64,000 bases of DNA from Rubellimicrobium thermophilum DSM 16684 (GTDB lineage: Bacteria > Pseudomonadota > Alphaproteobacteria > Rhodobacterales > Rhodobacteraceae). The stretch's first letter is position 1; every line of letters begins with the position of its first letter. The translations under genes were made by a program, and so were the position numbers. Under the pieces are notes generated by a model. It worked only from the letters and a program-made list of their open reading frames with translations. It had not been told where the DNA came from and searched no databases. Shown piece by piece: positions 51,426-63,369 of the stretch. The stretch spans positions 132,124 through 196,123 of the forward strand of contig NZ_KE557321.1 of the NCBI RefSeq assembly GCF_000442315.1, in the 5' to 3' direction.

Positions 51426-52901
51426 GTGAGCAGGTTTCCGACTCGGCCGATGCGGCTGGCCTTTGCGATCATGGCCGGCCTGGTTCTGGCGATGGCGGCG
51501 CAGGCGGCCCCCTATGCCGCCTTCGTGATGGATGCCCGGACCGGCGAGGTCATCCATGCCGAGAATGCGGACACGCCGCTCCACCCCGCCTCGCTGACCA
51601 AGATGATGACGCTCTATGTCGCCTTCCAGGCGATCCAGCGGGGGGAGATCACGCTCGATACCGAGGTGCGCATCCCCGCCGCCGCCGCCGCCGAGCCGCC
51701 CTCGCGCCTCGGCCTGCGCGAAGGGCAGGTGATCCGCCTGCGCTATCTGCTGCGCGCGGCGGCGGTCAAATCCGCCAATGACGCCGCGACCGCCATCGGC
51801 TTTGCCATCGCCGGATCCGAGGAGGCCATGGCCGCCCGCATGAATGCCATCGCCGCCGCGATGGGCATGCGCAACACCCATTTCGTCAACATGCACGGTC
51901 TGACCGAGGCGGGCCATTATTCCACCGCCCGCGACATGAGCATCCTCGGGCGGCATCTGATCTACGACTTTCCCCAGTATTACAACCTCTTCTCGCGCCG
52001 CACCGCGGATGCGGGAATCGCCGAGGTCGTCAATACCAATCGCCGCTTCCTCGACAGCTATCCCGGCGCGGACGGGATCAAAACCGGCTATACCGTCGCG
52101 GCGGGCTACAACCTCGTGGCCTCGGCCCAGCGGGGCGAGGTGCGCATCATTGCCACCGTCTTCGGCGGCACCTCCACCGCCGACCGCAATGCCCGCGTGG
52201 CGCGGCTGCTCGACCTCGGCTTCGAACGTGCCCCGGCCCATGCGCCCTTCCGCTGGGAACCGCCCGCTGCCGTCTCTGCCCCGGCGCCGGCCCCGGCGCC
52301 GGCCCTGCCCGGATCCGTGCCCGTGGCGGCCAACAGCCCCTCTCCGCCTGCCGCAAGGACCGTTCGGCCGAGCGGACAGGTGACGGTGGCCCTGCGCCCT
52401 GTCGCCCGCGGCGGGACTGTGCCGGGCGGATCCTCGGGCGGGGCCGCCGCCGCCGCCGTGGCCGTCGCCGCCGTGGAGCCCGCCGCGATCGAGGGCGCCC
52501 TGGCCGAAGCCCTGGCCGAGGCGCCCGAGGAGGAGGGCGAGGGGGACGGCGCCCCGCGCGAGATCATCCTGACGGCTGCGGCCATCGATCCCGCCGCGGC
52601 GCCGCTTCTGGCCCCCGAACCCGAGGTGGTCAGCCGCATGTCGAGCTCGGGCGGGCATCACTGGGGGATCAGCATCGGCAGCTTCCGTTCCCGCGATGCC
52701 GCGGAACGGGCGCTGATCCAGGTCGCGCTGGCCGAATCCTCGGTCCTGACGGGGGGCGTGCGGCGTGTGGTGCAGCGTGCGGGCGGCTGGGAGGGCAGCA
52801 TCCTCGGCCTGACGCGGGACAGCGCCGATCTGGCCTGCCGCCGGCTGCAGGCCCGCGGCACGACCTGCTTCATGATCGGCACCGAGGAACAGGCGGGCTG
52901 A
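51426..52901 (+). CDS. serine-type D-Ala-D-Ala carboxypeptidase with C-terminal SPOR domain
   Basis: 491 aa from GTG 51426. Signal peptide MRLAFAIMAGLVLAMAAQA, peptidase S11 domain with SLTK (56-59), SAN (116-118) and KTG (219-221), an Ala/Pro-rich linker (about 275-405), and a SPOR domain (about 413-489, HHWGISIGSFRSRDAAERAL). It trims pentapeptides in peptidoglycan; SPOR binds denuded glycan at the septum, suggesting a division role. ATG 51375 is an alternative start. Confidence 0.9.
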   Translation: MSRFPTRPMRLAFAIMAGLVLAMAAQAAPYAAFVMDARTGEVIHAENADTPLHPASLTKMMTLYVAFQAIQRGEITLDTEVRIPAAAAAEPPSRLGLREGQVIRLRYLLRAAAVKSANDAATAIGFAIAGSEEAMAARMNAIAAAMGMRNTHFVNMHGLTEAGHYSTARDMSILGRHLIYDFPQYYNLFSRRTADAGIAEVVNTNRRFLDSYPGADGIKTGYTVAAGYNLVASAQRGEVRIIATVFGGTSTADRNARVARLLDLGFERAPAHAPFRWEPPAAVSAPAPAPAPALPGSVPVAANSPSPPAARTVRPSGQVTVALRPVARGGTVPGGSSGGAAAAAVAVAAVEPAAIEGALAEALAEAPEEEGEGDGAPREIILTAAAIDPAAAPLLAPEPEVVSRMSSSGGHHWGISIGSFRSRDAAERALIQVALAESSVLTGGVRRVVQRAGGWEGSILGLTRDSADLACRRLQARGTTCFMIGTEEQAG

Positions 52902-52999
52902 TCCGTCCTCCCCCTGCTTCCCCCTCCCCCCGGCCCTTCGGCCCCCGCTGCCTCTGCCGCAGGCCCCCAACGGGTCTGCCAGGGCCGGGGCTGCGGGCC

Positions 53000-54358
53000 T
53001 CAGCCCGGCGCCGCCCCCGCGGAAGGGGCGAATTCCGGCCCGCTCACATCCACGTCCTCGTTGCGCCCCTCGTCGAAGAGGGGATAGCGATCCACGACGG
53101 CCCGGATCTCGCGCTGGCGCGTGCCGGGATCGCCCCAGAGCACGACGACCTCTGTCCCCTGCACGGCCAGGCCGGCATCGAGCGAGGCCAGCGAGATCAT
53201 CTTCCTGTAGCGATAGCTGTAGACCCGGCCCGACGAGATGCCGACCACGTTGCCGTCCTTCAGGACCAGATCGGAGACATGCGGCGCCGGCTGGGCCAGG
53301 GGGGGCATGTCGATCCGGAAATCCATGAAGGGATGGGGCGTTCCCTCGGTCAGGTAGGAGCGGTAGATGTCCAGCACATCCTCGGGGTTCCAGGTCAGGG
53401 TGGCGATGAGCCGCCGCGGTGCGGCCAGTTCGGCCTCGAGCGCCTGCCGGCCCATGAAGTCATGGTCCAGCCTGATGACATGGCCCCAGCCGACTTCCAC
53501 CGGCGTGCGGTAGCGCAGGCTGGGATCCGGCCCCGCGCTGCCCCGCAGGTCTGTCTTGAACGGGGTGCCGCCGGACCGGGCCGTCAGATAGCGTGCGAAA
53601 TCCGCATCCTCGAACCAGGGATAGAGGAAATGCACATGCCCCTGCGGAAAGCCGTTCTCCGTATGGTTCATGCGATACTGGGTCCGTCCCAGTTGCCGCA
53701 GCCCCAGCGGGCTGCCCGCCGCGAGAAGGGTGCGATAGACCGCATGCGCCGCTTCGGCCGGGCCGTGCACCTCATAGGCCAGTGAACCCGCCATGCCGAC
53801 GCGCAGCACATGCACGGCGCATCCCGCGATCCGCGTGGCCCGCCGCCGCAGGAAGCGGATGTCGCGCAGGTCCTCTCCGGTTGCGGCCTGCAGCACCGCC
53901 AGCGATCGGGGACCGGCAACCTGGAACAGGAAGACCCGGCCGGTCAGGTTCTCTCCGGTCACGCGGTAACGCCCGCTCTCGGCGAGATAGCTGACCCAGG
54001 GCATCAGCCAGTAGGTGAGGAACGACTCCTCGCCCTCGCGCACGCAGATGCCATGGGCAACGATCTGCCCGGCCGGATTGCACATGATCAGATGTCTGGC
54101 CGCATCCACCGGGAAGCGGGTCAATCCGTTGACGGAATGGTCGGACAGCAGGCGCAGGGCATCGGGTCCGGACAGGCGAAAGGTCAGGGTCGGGTTCAGC
54201 GCCGCGGTCAGATAGGCGCCGGTCTTCCAGGACATGACCTCGTCGCGCCAGTCGCCGAAGGCTTCGGGATAGGCATTGCCGAACAGCATCTCGTGCCGGG
54301 CCACGCCGAGATCCACAGGGGCAAAGGGATTGTAGGGCAAGTTTTCTGCCGGTGTCAT
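53000..54358 (-). CDS. aminomethyltransferase-family protein, resembles THF-dependent O-demethylases (LigM/DesA-like)
   Basis: 452 aa of the GcvT fold. RLSGPDALRLLSDHSVNGLTRFPVDAARHLIMCN, GRVFLFQVAGPRSLAVLQAATGEDLRDIRF, and HVHFLYPWFEDADF match the larger LigM-type demethylases more than GcvT, with no FAD domain. Those enzymes move a methyl from aromatic methoxy groups to tetrahydrofolate. Substrate unknown; it could demethylate other O-, S- or N-methyl compounds. ATG 54358 follows GGAGGAGACG. It is a lone gene. Confidence 0.72.
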   Translation of the reverse strand: MTPAENLPYNPFAPVDLGVARHEMLFGNAYPEAFGDWRDEVMSWKTGAYLTAALNPTLTFRLSGPDALRLLSDHSVNGLTRFPVDAARHLIMCNPAGQIVAHGICVREGEESFLTYWLMPWVSYLAESGRYRVTGENLTGRVFLFQVAGPRSLAVLQAATGEDLRDIRFLRRRATRIAGCAVHVLRVGMAGSLAYEVHGPAEAAHAVYRTLLAAGSPLGLRQLGRTQYRMNHTENGFPQGHVHFLYPWFEDADFARYLTARSGGTPFKTDLRGSAGPDPSLRYRTPVEVGWGHVIRLDHDFMGRQALEAELAAPRRLIATLTWNPEDVLDIYRSYLTEGTPHPFMDFRIDMPPLAQPAPHVSDLVLKDGNVVGISSGRVYSYRYRKMISLASLDAGLAVQGTEVVVLWGDPGTRQREIRAVVDRYPLFDEGRNEDVDVSGPEFAPSAGAAPG

Positions 54359-54540
54359 CTGCGTCTCCTCCCATGCCGGACGGTCATCCGCGATCCGGTC
54401 GTCCGGATTCTGACATCCGGCCTGTGCCGCAGGGCGCATGATCCGTGCACGGCAGAGTTTCGCCGCGCATGGCTTGTCATCCGGGGGACCGGGCCCGGCG
54501 AATCAGGCCGGGAATCAGGGCGGGGCCGGTCTGTGTCGGG

Positions 54541-56177
<1,637 letters not shown>

Positions 56178-56181
<4 letters not shown>

Positions 56182-57365
56182 GCGAAGGTCTTCCGCGGAT
56201 CGAAGGCATCGCGCACGCCCTCGAAGATGAAGACGAGCAGCGCGAGCATGATGGCAAAGGTGAAGAAGGCCGTGAGGCCGAGCCAGGGGGCGTGAAGATG
56301 ATCCTTGGCCTGGAGCGACAATTTCCCCAGCGAGGGCGCCGAAGACGGCAGGCCGTAGCCCAGGAAATCCAGCCCCGCCAGCGTGCCGATGGCCCCGGTG
56401 ACGAGGAAGGGCAGCATGGTCAGCGTCGCGACCATCGCATTGGGCAGCAGATGGCGGAACATGATCGTCCGGTCGGAGACCCCGAGAGCCCGGGCCGCAC
56501 GGACATATTCGAAGTTGCGTGCGCGCAGGAACTCGGCCCGCACGACACCGACCAGCGCCGGCCAGGAGAAGAGGATGATGAGGAGGACCAGCAGCCAGAA
56601 GCTCCGGCCGAGGACCGCGAAGAGGATGATGATGACATAGAGCGAGGGCGTGCCCGACCAGATCTCGATGACGCGCTGGAGGATCAGATCCGTCCAGCCG
56701 CCGGTATAGCCCTGCAGCGCCCCCGCCGCGATCCCGATGATCGAGGAGGCCAGCGTCACGATCAGGGCAAAGAGGATCGAGAGGCGGAAGCCGTAGATGA
56801 CGAGGGCGGCCACATCGCGCTTGTTGTAGTCGGTGCCCAGCCAGTTGTGGCGGTCCGGCGGCGAGAGGGCGGCGCCGGGGCGGTCCACGATGGTGGTGTA
56901 GCTGTAGGGAATGGGCGGGAAGATGATCCAGCCGCGATGGAAGGCCGGATCGGTGATCGTTCCGGCCCGGGCCGCCGCGATCAGCCCCTGGGGATCGTCG
57001 TAACAGGCCTCGAGGCCCCCCGTCTCGATCAGGCAGCGGGTTTCCTCATCCTGATAGCGCGCGGGCAGGGGCAGGTCGCCGCCGAAATCCGCCTCGGAAT
57101 AATAGGTGAAGATCGGCATGCGCAGCTCGCCGCGGAAGCTCAGCAGGAGCGGCTTGTCATTGGCGAGGAACTCGGCGAACAGCGACAGGCCGAACAGCAC
57201 CGAGAAGATCACGAGGCTCCAGAAGGCCCGGCGGTTGCGGCGGAAATTGCGCCAGCGGCGGCGGTTGAGCGGCGACAGCCAGGGCCGGCGCGCAGGGCGC
57301 AGCGGCGCGGGGGGCGGGGGCGGAACCGGCATGCTGGGGGTCGTCTGCGGAAGGGAATCGGCCAT
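56178..57365 (-). CDS. yejE: peptide ABC transporter permease YejE
   Basis: 395 aa. N-terminal PNRRRWRNFRRNRRAFW-like region (LNRRRWRNFRRNRRAFWSL) leads into the first helix, then a periplasmic loop with HNWLGTDYNKRDVAALVIYG and a BPD_transp_1 domain with EYVRAARALGVSDRTIMFRHLLPNA, the EAA loop. Starts six bases before the end of yejB (minus strand). Confidence 0.93.
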
Positions 57366-57370
57366 GGCGG

Positions 57371-58459
57371 TCAGCCCCGGCTCTCGAAGTCGATCCGCGG
57401 ATCGACGAGGACATAGGTGAGGTCGCTGAGGATCCCGACGATCAGACCGATCAGCGAGAAGGCGAAGAGCGTTCCGAACACCACCGGATAATCGCGCGAG
57501 ACGGCGGCCTCGAAGCCCAGCCGCCCCAGCCCGTCGAGGGAGAACAGCGTCTCGATGATCAGGGATCCGCCGAAGAAGACGCTGATGAACAGGCCGGGAA
57601 AGCCCGCGATGACGATCAGCATCGCGTTGCGGAACACATGGCCGTAGAGGACGCGCCGTTCGGACAGGCCCTTGGCCCGGGCGGTCATCACATACTGCTT
57701 CTTGATCTCGTCGAGGAAGCTGTTCTTCGTCAGCAGCGTCAGCGTGGCGAAGGCCGAGATGGTGGAGGCCAGCACCGGCAGGGTGATGTGCCAGAAATAG
57801 TCGAGCACCTTGCCGATCAGGGACAGCTCCTCCCAGTTGGGCGAGGTGAGGCCGCGCAGCGGGAAGATGCGCCAGTAGGACCCCCCCGCGAAGAGCACGA
57901 TCAGCAGGATCGCGAAGAGAAAGCCGGGGATGGCATAGCCGACGATGATCGCTCCGGAGGTCCAGGTGTCGAAGGGCGTGCCGTCGCGCACCGCCTTGCG
58001 GATGCCCAGCGGGATGGAGACGAGATAGGCGATCAGCGTTGACCACAGCCCCAGCGTGATCGAGACGGGCATCTTCTCGATCACCAGATCGACGACCGAT
58101 CGGGAGCGGAACCAGCTCTCTCCGAAGTCGAAGCGGACATAGTCCCACATCATGAGGAGGAAGCGTTCGAGGGGCGGCTTGTCGAAGCCGAACTGGATCT
58201 CGAGTTCGCGGATGAATTCGGGCGGCAGGCCGCGGGCGCCGATATAGGTGCTGCCGGCCTGATCGGTCGCGGCCTCGGTCAGGGCTTCGGCGTTGCCGCC
58301 GGCGAAGGATTCGAAGACATCGCCCCGTCCCTCGATCCGGGCGATCATCTGTTCGATCGGCCCGCCGGGGACGAACTGCACGAGGGTGAAGTTGACGATC
58401 ATGATCCCGAGCAGCGTCGGGATCACGAGCAGGAGGCGGCGGAGGATATAGGCGCCCAA
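57371..58459 (-). CDS. yejB: peptide ABC transporter permease YejB
   Basis: 362 aa. The opening [22 protein letters not shown] and FVPGGPIEQ are standard for DppB/OppB/YejB permeases; [25 protein letters not shown] is the EAA loop. The inserted periplasmic segment (about 40-95) is the YejB hallmark. Lies nine bases from yejA. Confidence 0.93.
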   Translation of the reverse strand: MGAYILRRLLLVIPTLLGIMIVNFTLVQFVPGGPIEQMIARIEGRGDVFESFAGGNAEALTEAATDQAGSTYIGARGLPPEFIRELEIQFGFDKPPLERFLLMMWDYVRFDFGESWFRSRSVVDLVIEKMPVSITLGLWSTLIAYLVSIPLGIRKAVRDGTPFDTWTSGAIIVGYAIPGFLFAILLIVLFAGGSYWRIFPLRGLTSPNWEELSLIGKVLDYFWHITLPVLASTISAFATLTLLTKNSFLDEIKKQYVMTARAKGLSERRVLYGHVFRNAMLIVIAGFPGLFISVFFGGSLIIETLFSLDGLGRLGFEAAVSRDYPVVFGTLFAFSLIGLIVGILSDLTYVLVDPRIDFESRG

Positions 58460-58468
58460 AGGCCGGCC

Positions 58469-60436
58469 TCAGCGCAAAACGCCGGCGGCGCGCAGGCGCG
58501 CCTCGCCTTCGGCATCGTGCCACCAGAAATCGAGCTGGCCCAGCGCGAAGGGCGGCAGCGGATCGGGATGGTCGAACATGTCGTAATAGGCGACGGTGTG
58601 GACATCCTTGTACCACTGCGGCACCCAGAAGAGGCGGGCGCGCAGCACGCGGTCGAGCGCGCGCACGGCGGTCTTCATCTCCTCTTCCTCATCGGCGGCG
58701 ACGACGGCATCGATCAGCCGGTCCACGGCCGGGTCCTGCAGCCCCATCAGGTTGCGGTTGCTTTCGGCCGCGCCCTCGGAGCCGAACCACTGGCGCAGGC
58801 CGGTGCCCGGTTCCCAGTCCATGGCGAAGCTCTGGGTGGCGATGTCGAAATCCGATGTGGCGCGGCGCTGCTCCTCCTGGGCGGGATCCACCATATCGAG
58901 TCGGGCATCGATGCCGAGGCGCTTCAGATTCTCCACATAGGGCAGAATGATCCGCTCGAAGGAGGGGGAGGATTCGAGGAAGGAGACGGTCAGCACCTCG
59001 CCTGCGGCGTTGCGGCGCAGCCCGTCCGGGCCGATGGTCCAGCCCGCCTCGTCCAGAAGCTGGCTCGCACGGCGCAGATTGGCGCGGTCGATCTCGCGCG
59101 CGGGGTTGGAGACGGGGGGCAGCACCGCCTCGGCGGTGAGGATCGCCGGGTCGAGCAGGCCTTCGTCCACGAGCGGCTGGAGCAGGGCGCGCTCGCCCTC
59201 CGACGGGGGGCCTTCGGCCATCAGGTCGGAATTGCCCCAGAAGGACTGCACGCGGGTATAGAGGCCATAGAACAGCGTCGCGTTCGACCATTCGAAGTTG
59301 AACATCAGGCCGATCGCCTCGCGCACGCGGGGGTCCTGGAACTTCTCGCGGCGGAGGTTGAAGACGAAGCTCTGGGCCGAGGCGAGGTTGCCGTCGGGCA
59401 GCTCGGTCTTGATCACATGGCCCTGCTGGACGGCGGGAAAGTCATAGCCCGTGGCCCATTGCAGCGAGGAATTCTCGTTGCGGAAGGTGTATTCGCCGGC
59501 CTTGAAGGCCTCGAGCGCGACGCCGGCATCGGCGAAATACTCCACGCGGATGCGGTCGAAATTGGCGCGGCCGCGGTTGATGGGCAGGTCCGCCCCCCAC
59601 CAGTCGGGGTCGCGCACCCAGGTGATGCGGCGGTTGACGTCGAAGCTCTCGAGCACATAGGCGCCCGAGCCGAGGGCGGGGCCGTCGGGCCAGGTCTGGT
59701 CGAGCCGGCGGCCGGTCTGTTCGAACCAGGCCTTGGACAGCACGGGGATGCCGCCCGCCAGGCCGATGCGGTCGCGCGGGGGGCTGTCGGGCGTGAAGTC
59801 GAAGCGCACGCGATGGGGGCCTTCGACGGTGACGCTCTCGATGAAGGAGCCGAAGGCGAAGCGGAAGCTTTCGAGCCCCTGTTCCATGAAGAGCTGATGG
59901 GAGAAGGCCACGTCCTCGGCCGTCAGGGGCGTGCCGTCGGAGAAGCGCGCCTCGGGCCGCAGGTTGAAGACGACCCAGGACAGGTCGGCGGGATATTCGA
60001 GCGTCGTGCAGAGATAGCAGTAGAGATCGGTCGGATCGTCGGCGACGCCGGTCAGGATCGTCTCCTGCCCGATGGAGGCCAGGGCGGCGGCATTCCCCTG
60101 GATGGTGAAGTTGTTGAAGCTGTCGAAGGTGCCCTGCGCCCAGATCGCGATCTCCCCCCCCTTGGGCGCATCGGGATTGACATAGTCGAGATGGGGAAAG
60201 TCGGCCGGATAGCGCAGATTGCCGAAGAAGGTATAGCCATGGGCAATGGTTACCCCCGCGGCGGCTGCCCCGGCCGTCTCCGCCGTGGGGGCGGGCTCCG
60301 GCGCGGTCTCCTGGCCTGCGGCAGGCCAGGCCGCCAGCAGGGGCAGGACCGCCGCGGCCAGACGCAGGCGGACAGCGGAGCGGGAGGCAGCGGGGCGGAC
60401 AGCGGGACGGAATGCGGCAGGACAGGCTGCGGGCAT
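58469..60436 (-). CDS. yejA: periplasmic peptide-binding protein YejA
   Basis: 655 aa. Signal peptide (RLRLAAAVLPLLAAWPAAGQ), then an SBP_bac_5 domain: DFPHLDYVNPDAPKGGEIAIW, FSDGTPLTAEDVAFSHQ, DPRVREAIGLMFNFEWSN are typical of YejA. Short Ala/Pro/Thr linker after the signal. First gene of the yejABEF operon; the 43 bases upstream of ATG 60436 include GGAGGAGCCC. Confidence 0.92.
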   Translation of the reverse strand: MPAACPAAFRPAVRPAASRSAVRLRLAAAVLPLLAAWPAAGQETAPEPAPTAETAGAAAAGVTIAHGYTFFGNLRYPADFPHLDYVNPDAPKGGEIAIWAQGTFDSFNNFTIQGNAAALASIGQETILTGVADDPTDLYCYLCTTLEYPADLSWVVFNLRPEARFSDGTPLTAEDVAFSHQLFMEQGLESFRFAFGSFIESVTVEGPHRVRFDFTPDSPPRDRIGLAGGIPVLSKAWFEQTGRRLDQTWPDGPALGSGAYVLESFDVNRRITWVRDPDWWGADLPINRGRANFDRIRVEYFADAGVALEAFKAGEYTFRNENSSLQWATGYDFPAVQQGHVIKTELPDGNLASAQSFVFNLRREKFQDPRVREAIGLMFNFEWSNATLFYGLYTRVQSFWGNSDLMAEGPPSEGERALLQPLVDEGLLDPAILTAEAVLPPVSNPAREIDRANLRRASQLLDEAGWTIGPDGLRRNAAGEVLTVSFLESSPSFERIILPYVENLKRLGIDARLDMVDPAQEEQRRATSDFDIATQSFAMDWEPGTGLRQWFGSEGAAESNRNLMGLQDPAVDRLIDAVVAADEEEEMKTAVRALDRVLRARLFWVPQWYKDVHTVAYYDMFDHPDPLPPFALGQLDFWWHDAEGEARLRAAGVLR

Positions 60437-60606
60437 GGGGGCTCCTCCTCGGGGGGGCGCGGGACCGCCGTCAGCTAACGGGCGTGGGGGCGGCCTTTCA
60501 AGCCGAGAATGCGTGAAGACCGGTGACCCATGGCGAAGGGGCCGCGCATGGCGAGTGGGGCGCGCCCGTCGGACGCGCCCCCCGGCGATCGATGGGCGAT
60601 GTGCTG

Positions 60607-61155
60607 TCAGCCCGGATGGGCGGCCAGATAGGCGATCAGGTTGGCGCGGTCCTGAAGATTCGGCACGCCGCGGAAATTCATCGCCGTGCCGGGCGCAAAG
60701 CCGCGCGGATTGGCAAGGAAGAGGTTCAGGTTCTCGGGCGTCCAGACATCGGCGACCTTCTCGAGCGCGCCGGAATAGGCAAAGCCCTCCACGCTGTCGA
60801 CAGCGCGTCCGACCACGCCGGCCAGATAGGGGCCGGTCTTGTTCTCTCCGGCGGTCAGCGAGTGGCAGGCGGCGCAGGGGCGGAACTGGCTTTCCCCAGC
60901 GGCGGCATCGGCATTGGCGAAGGCGGCGAGGAATTCTGCCGTCATCTCCTCCACGCTGACTTCGGGGGCCGCCTCGGCCGAGGCCGTCTCCACCGGGATG
61001 ACATAGCCCTGCACGGCCTCATGCCCTTCGGCATGGGAGTCCCTGGCGGGATAGAAGCCATAGACCGCCGAGGCCAGCCAGCCGCCCAGAAGAAAGACCA
61101 GGAGCGCGCCGCAGAAGCCGCCCACGATCTTGGTCAGGGTCATCGTGTCGAACAT
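60607..61155 (-). CDS. membrane-anchored class I cytochrome c (cytochrome c-y/CycM-like)
   Basis: 182 aa. N-terminal anchor (about 8-33, IVGGFCGALLVFLLGGWLASAV), an acidic linker, and one haem site CAACH (94-98) in GESQFRPCAACHSL; GTAMNFRGV carries the axial Met. It carries electrons between the bc1 complex and terminal oxidases. Divergent from pheA. Confidence 0.9.
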   Translation of the reverse strand: MFDTMTLTKIVGGFCGALLVFLLGGWLASAVYGFYPARDSHAEGHEAVQGYVIPVETASAEAAPEVSVEEMTAEFLAAFANADAAAGESQFRPCAACHSLTAGENKTGPYLAGVVGRAVDSVEGFAYSGALEKVADVWTPENLNLFLANPRGFAPGTAMNFRGVPNLQDRANLIAYLAAHPG

Positions 61156-61337
61156 GTCGCGTCCCGGTTCCCGTCTGCCGTGTCGGCGCCCATCTATCGG
61201 CTTCCCCACCTGTTGCGCAAGGTGTAGGCGCCGCGCAGGGGGCGCGACAGGTGCGGCATGGCGACGCCGGACATCCGCTGCCCGCCGGGATGGCCGCAGG
61301 ACAGCCCAAGATGACGGGATCGGGACGGGGAGACAGC

Positions 61338-62174
61338 ATGCCGCGCATCGCCTTTCAGGGAGAGATCGGCGCCTATGGCCACGAGGCCTGCCGCCTGACG
61401 CGGCCCGACCACGAACCCCTGCCCTGCCCGAGCTTCGAGGAGGCCATCGCCGCCGTGCGCGAGGGTCGGGCCGATCTCGGCATGATCGCGGTGGAGAACT
61501 CGACCTATGGCCGAGTCGCCGATGTCCATCAGCTTCTGCCCGAAAGCGGGCTGTGGATCGTGGACGAGGCCTTTCTGCGGGTGCGCATCAACCTTCTGGG
61601 CGTGCCGGGGGCGCGGCTCGAGGATATCCGCCGCGTCCGTGCGATGGCGATCCTGCTGGGGCAGGCGCGGGGATTCCTGCGCCGGCACCGGCTGGCCGTG
61701 CTGCCCTGGTCGGACAATGCCGCCGCCGCGCGCGAGGTGGCGCGCCTGGGCGATCCGGCCGAGGGGGCGCTGGCCTCGGAGGTGGCGGCCGAGGCCTATG
61801 GCCTGTCGGTCCTGGCCCGCGGGATCGAGGATCATGCCGGCAACACCACGCGCTTTCTCGTGATGGCGCGCGAGGCGGACTGGTCGCGGCGGGGGGCCCT
61901 CGGGATGATGACCGCGCTCGTCTTCCGGGTGCGGAACATTCCCGCCGCGCTCTACAAGGCGATGGGCGGCTTTGCCACCAATGGCGTCAACATGACCAAG
62001 CTCGAGAGCTACATGGTGGACGGCCGATTCGCCGCGACCCAGTTCTATGCCGAGGTCGAGGGGCATCCGGAGGATCCCCCCGTGGCGCGCGCCCTGGAGG
62101 AGCTGCGCTATTTCTCGGATCATGTGCGGCTTCTGGGGGTCTTTCCGGCAGCCCGGCTGCGGCATGAAGGCTAG
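61338..62174 (+). CDS. pheA: prephenate dehydratase
   Basis: 278 aa, monofunctional. Catalytic domain 1-180 with RIAFQGEIGAYGHEA, ADLGMIAVENSTYGRV and EDHAGNTTRFLVM (the TRF motif); ACT domain with GALYK-like IPAALYKAMGGFATNGVNMTKLESYMV for Phe feedback. Converts prephenate to phenylpyruvate. Two inverted repeats follow the stop. Confidence 0.93.
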   Translation: MPRIAFQGEIGAYGHEACRLTRPDHEPLPCPSFEEAIAAVREGRADLGMIAVENSTYGRVADVHQLLPESGLWIVDEAFLRVRINLLGVPGARLEDIRRVRAMAILLGQARGFLRRHRLAVLPWSDNAAAAREVARLGDPAEGALASEVAAEAYGLSVLARGIEDHAGNTTRFLVMAREADWSRRGALGMMTALVFRVRNIPAALYKAMGGFATNGVNMTKLESYMVDGRFAATQFYAEVEGHPEDPPVARALEELRYFSDHVRLLGVFPAARLRHEG

Positions 62175-62178
62175 GGAG

Positions 62179-62239
62179 GGGGGCGCTGCCCCCCGCCGCT
62201 GCGCGGCCCCCCCCGGGATATTTGCGGTCGGATGAGGAA
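62179..62239 (+). repeat. GGATATTTGC-type dispersed repeat, copy 3
   Basis: Same block order as copy 1 at 10264-10327: GGGGGGCGCTGCCCCCC hairpin, CGCCGCTGCGCGGC and GGGATATTTGCGGTCGGATG. It starts five bases after the pheA stop. Confidence 0.75.
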
Positions 62240-62271
62240 CGCGTCCTTCTCATCCGACGCCAAATATCCTC
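62215..62271. terminator. bidirectional hairpin between convergent pheA and hemE, made of two inverted repeat copies
   Basis: GGATATTTGCGGTCGGATGA with AGGAA (62216-62239) pairs, with few mismatches, to TTCTCATCCGACGCCAAATA with TCC (62247-62270) around a 7-base loop. An additional GGGGG/CCCCC stem follows at 62272-62300. It likely ends transcription from both sides. Confidence 0.65.
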
Positions 62272-62308
62272 CGGGGGTCCGGGGGTGGAAAACCCCCGGT
62301 CCGCCCTG

Positions 62309-63337
62309 TCAGCCACCGCGCACCGCCTCGATCATGCGATGGACATGGTCGATGCGGGCGTCCGGCGTGATCCCGTGGCCGAGATTGAAGATATGGGGGC
62401 CACCGCGGAAGGCGGCGACGATGCGCCGCGTCTCGCGGATGAGGGCCTCGCCCCCCTCCACGAGCAGATGCGCAGGCAGGTTGCCCTGCACGCAGCCGCC
62501 GGTCTGGACATGGGCCGCGGCCCATTCGGGCGTCACCCCTTCGTCGAGCGCGATGCAGTCCGCCTTCGTGGCGGCATGGGTGCCGGCGAATCGCCCTGCG
62601 GCGCCGCGGGGGAAGGCGATGACCGGCAGGCCGGGATGGCGGGCCTTCAGCGCCTGCACGATCCGCCGCACGGGGGCGAGGGCATAGCGCGCGAAGTCGT
62701 CCCCCTGCAGCGAGCCGGCCCAGGAATCGAAGAGCTTGACCACCTCAGCCCCAGCTTCGACCTGGGCCGAGAGATATTCGACGGTCGCCGCCTCGACATG
62801 GGCCAGAAGCGATTCGAAGAGCGGGCGGTCGGCGGCGATCAGGGCATGGGCGGGTTCCTGCCCCGGCGTGCCGCGCCCGGCGATCATGTAGGTGGCGACC
62901 GTCCAGGGCGCCCCGGCAAAGCCGATCAGCGCCACTGCAGGGGGCAGCTCGCGCGCGAGGATCCGCAGGGTCTCGTAGACGGGCGCGAGGCGGTCATGGA
63001 TGGCGTCGGCCGGTTTCAGACGGGCCAGATCCGCCGGGGTGGTCACGGTGGAGAGGCGCGGCCCCTCGCCCGTTTCGAAGGCGAGATCGCAGCCCAGCGC
63101 CTGGGGCACGAGCAGGATGTCGGCGAAGAGGATCGCCGCATCGAGGCCGAAGCGCCGCAGCGGCTGAAGCGTGACCTCGGCCGCCAGTTCCGGGGTGTAG
63201 CACAGGCCGAGGAAACTGCCGGCCCGTTCGCGCGTGGCGCGGTATTCGGGCAGGTAGCGGCCCGCCTGGCGCATGATCCAGATCGGCGGGACGGGCAGGA
63301 TCTCGCCCGCAAGGGCGCGCAGCAGGGGCTTGGTCAT
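62309..63337 (-). CDS. hemE: uroporphyrinogen decarboxylase
   Basis: 342 aa. [19 protein letters not shown] holds the conserved Arg/Tyr substrate residues; [14 protein letters not shown] carries the active Asp; [14 protein letters not shown] and HIFNLGHGI complete the family pattern. It makes coproporphyrinogen III, the substrate of HemF (47546-48439). ATG 63337 gives family length. Confidence 0.95.
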   Translation of the reverse strand: MTKPLLRALAGEILPVPPIWIMRQAGRYLPEYRATRERAGSFLGLCYTPELAAEVTLQPLRRFGLDAAILFADILLVPQALGCDLAFETGEGPRLSTVTTPADLARLKPADAIHDRLAPVYETLRILARELPPAVALIGFAGAPWTVATYMIAGRGTPGQEPAHALIAADRPLFESLLAHVEAATVEYLSAQVEAGAEVVKLFDSWAGSLQGDDFARYALAPVRRIVQALKARHPGLPVIAFPRGAAGRFAGTHAATKADCIALDEGVTPEWAAAHVQTGGCVQGNLPAHLLVEGGEALIRETRRIVAAFRGGPHIFNLGHGITPDARIDHVHRMIEAVRGG

Positions 63338-63369
63338 GGCGCCCCGCCTGCCCGTCCCCCGGCGGGCTG

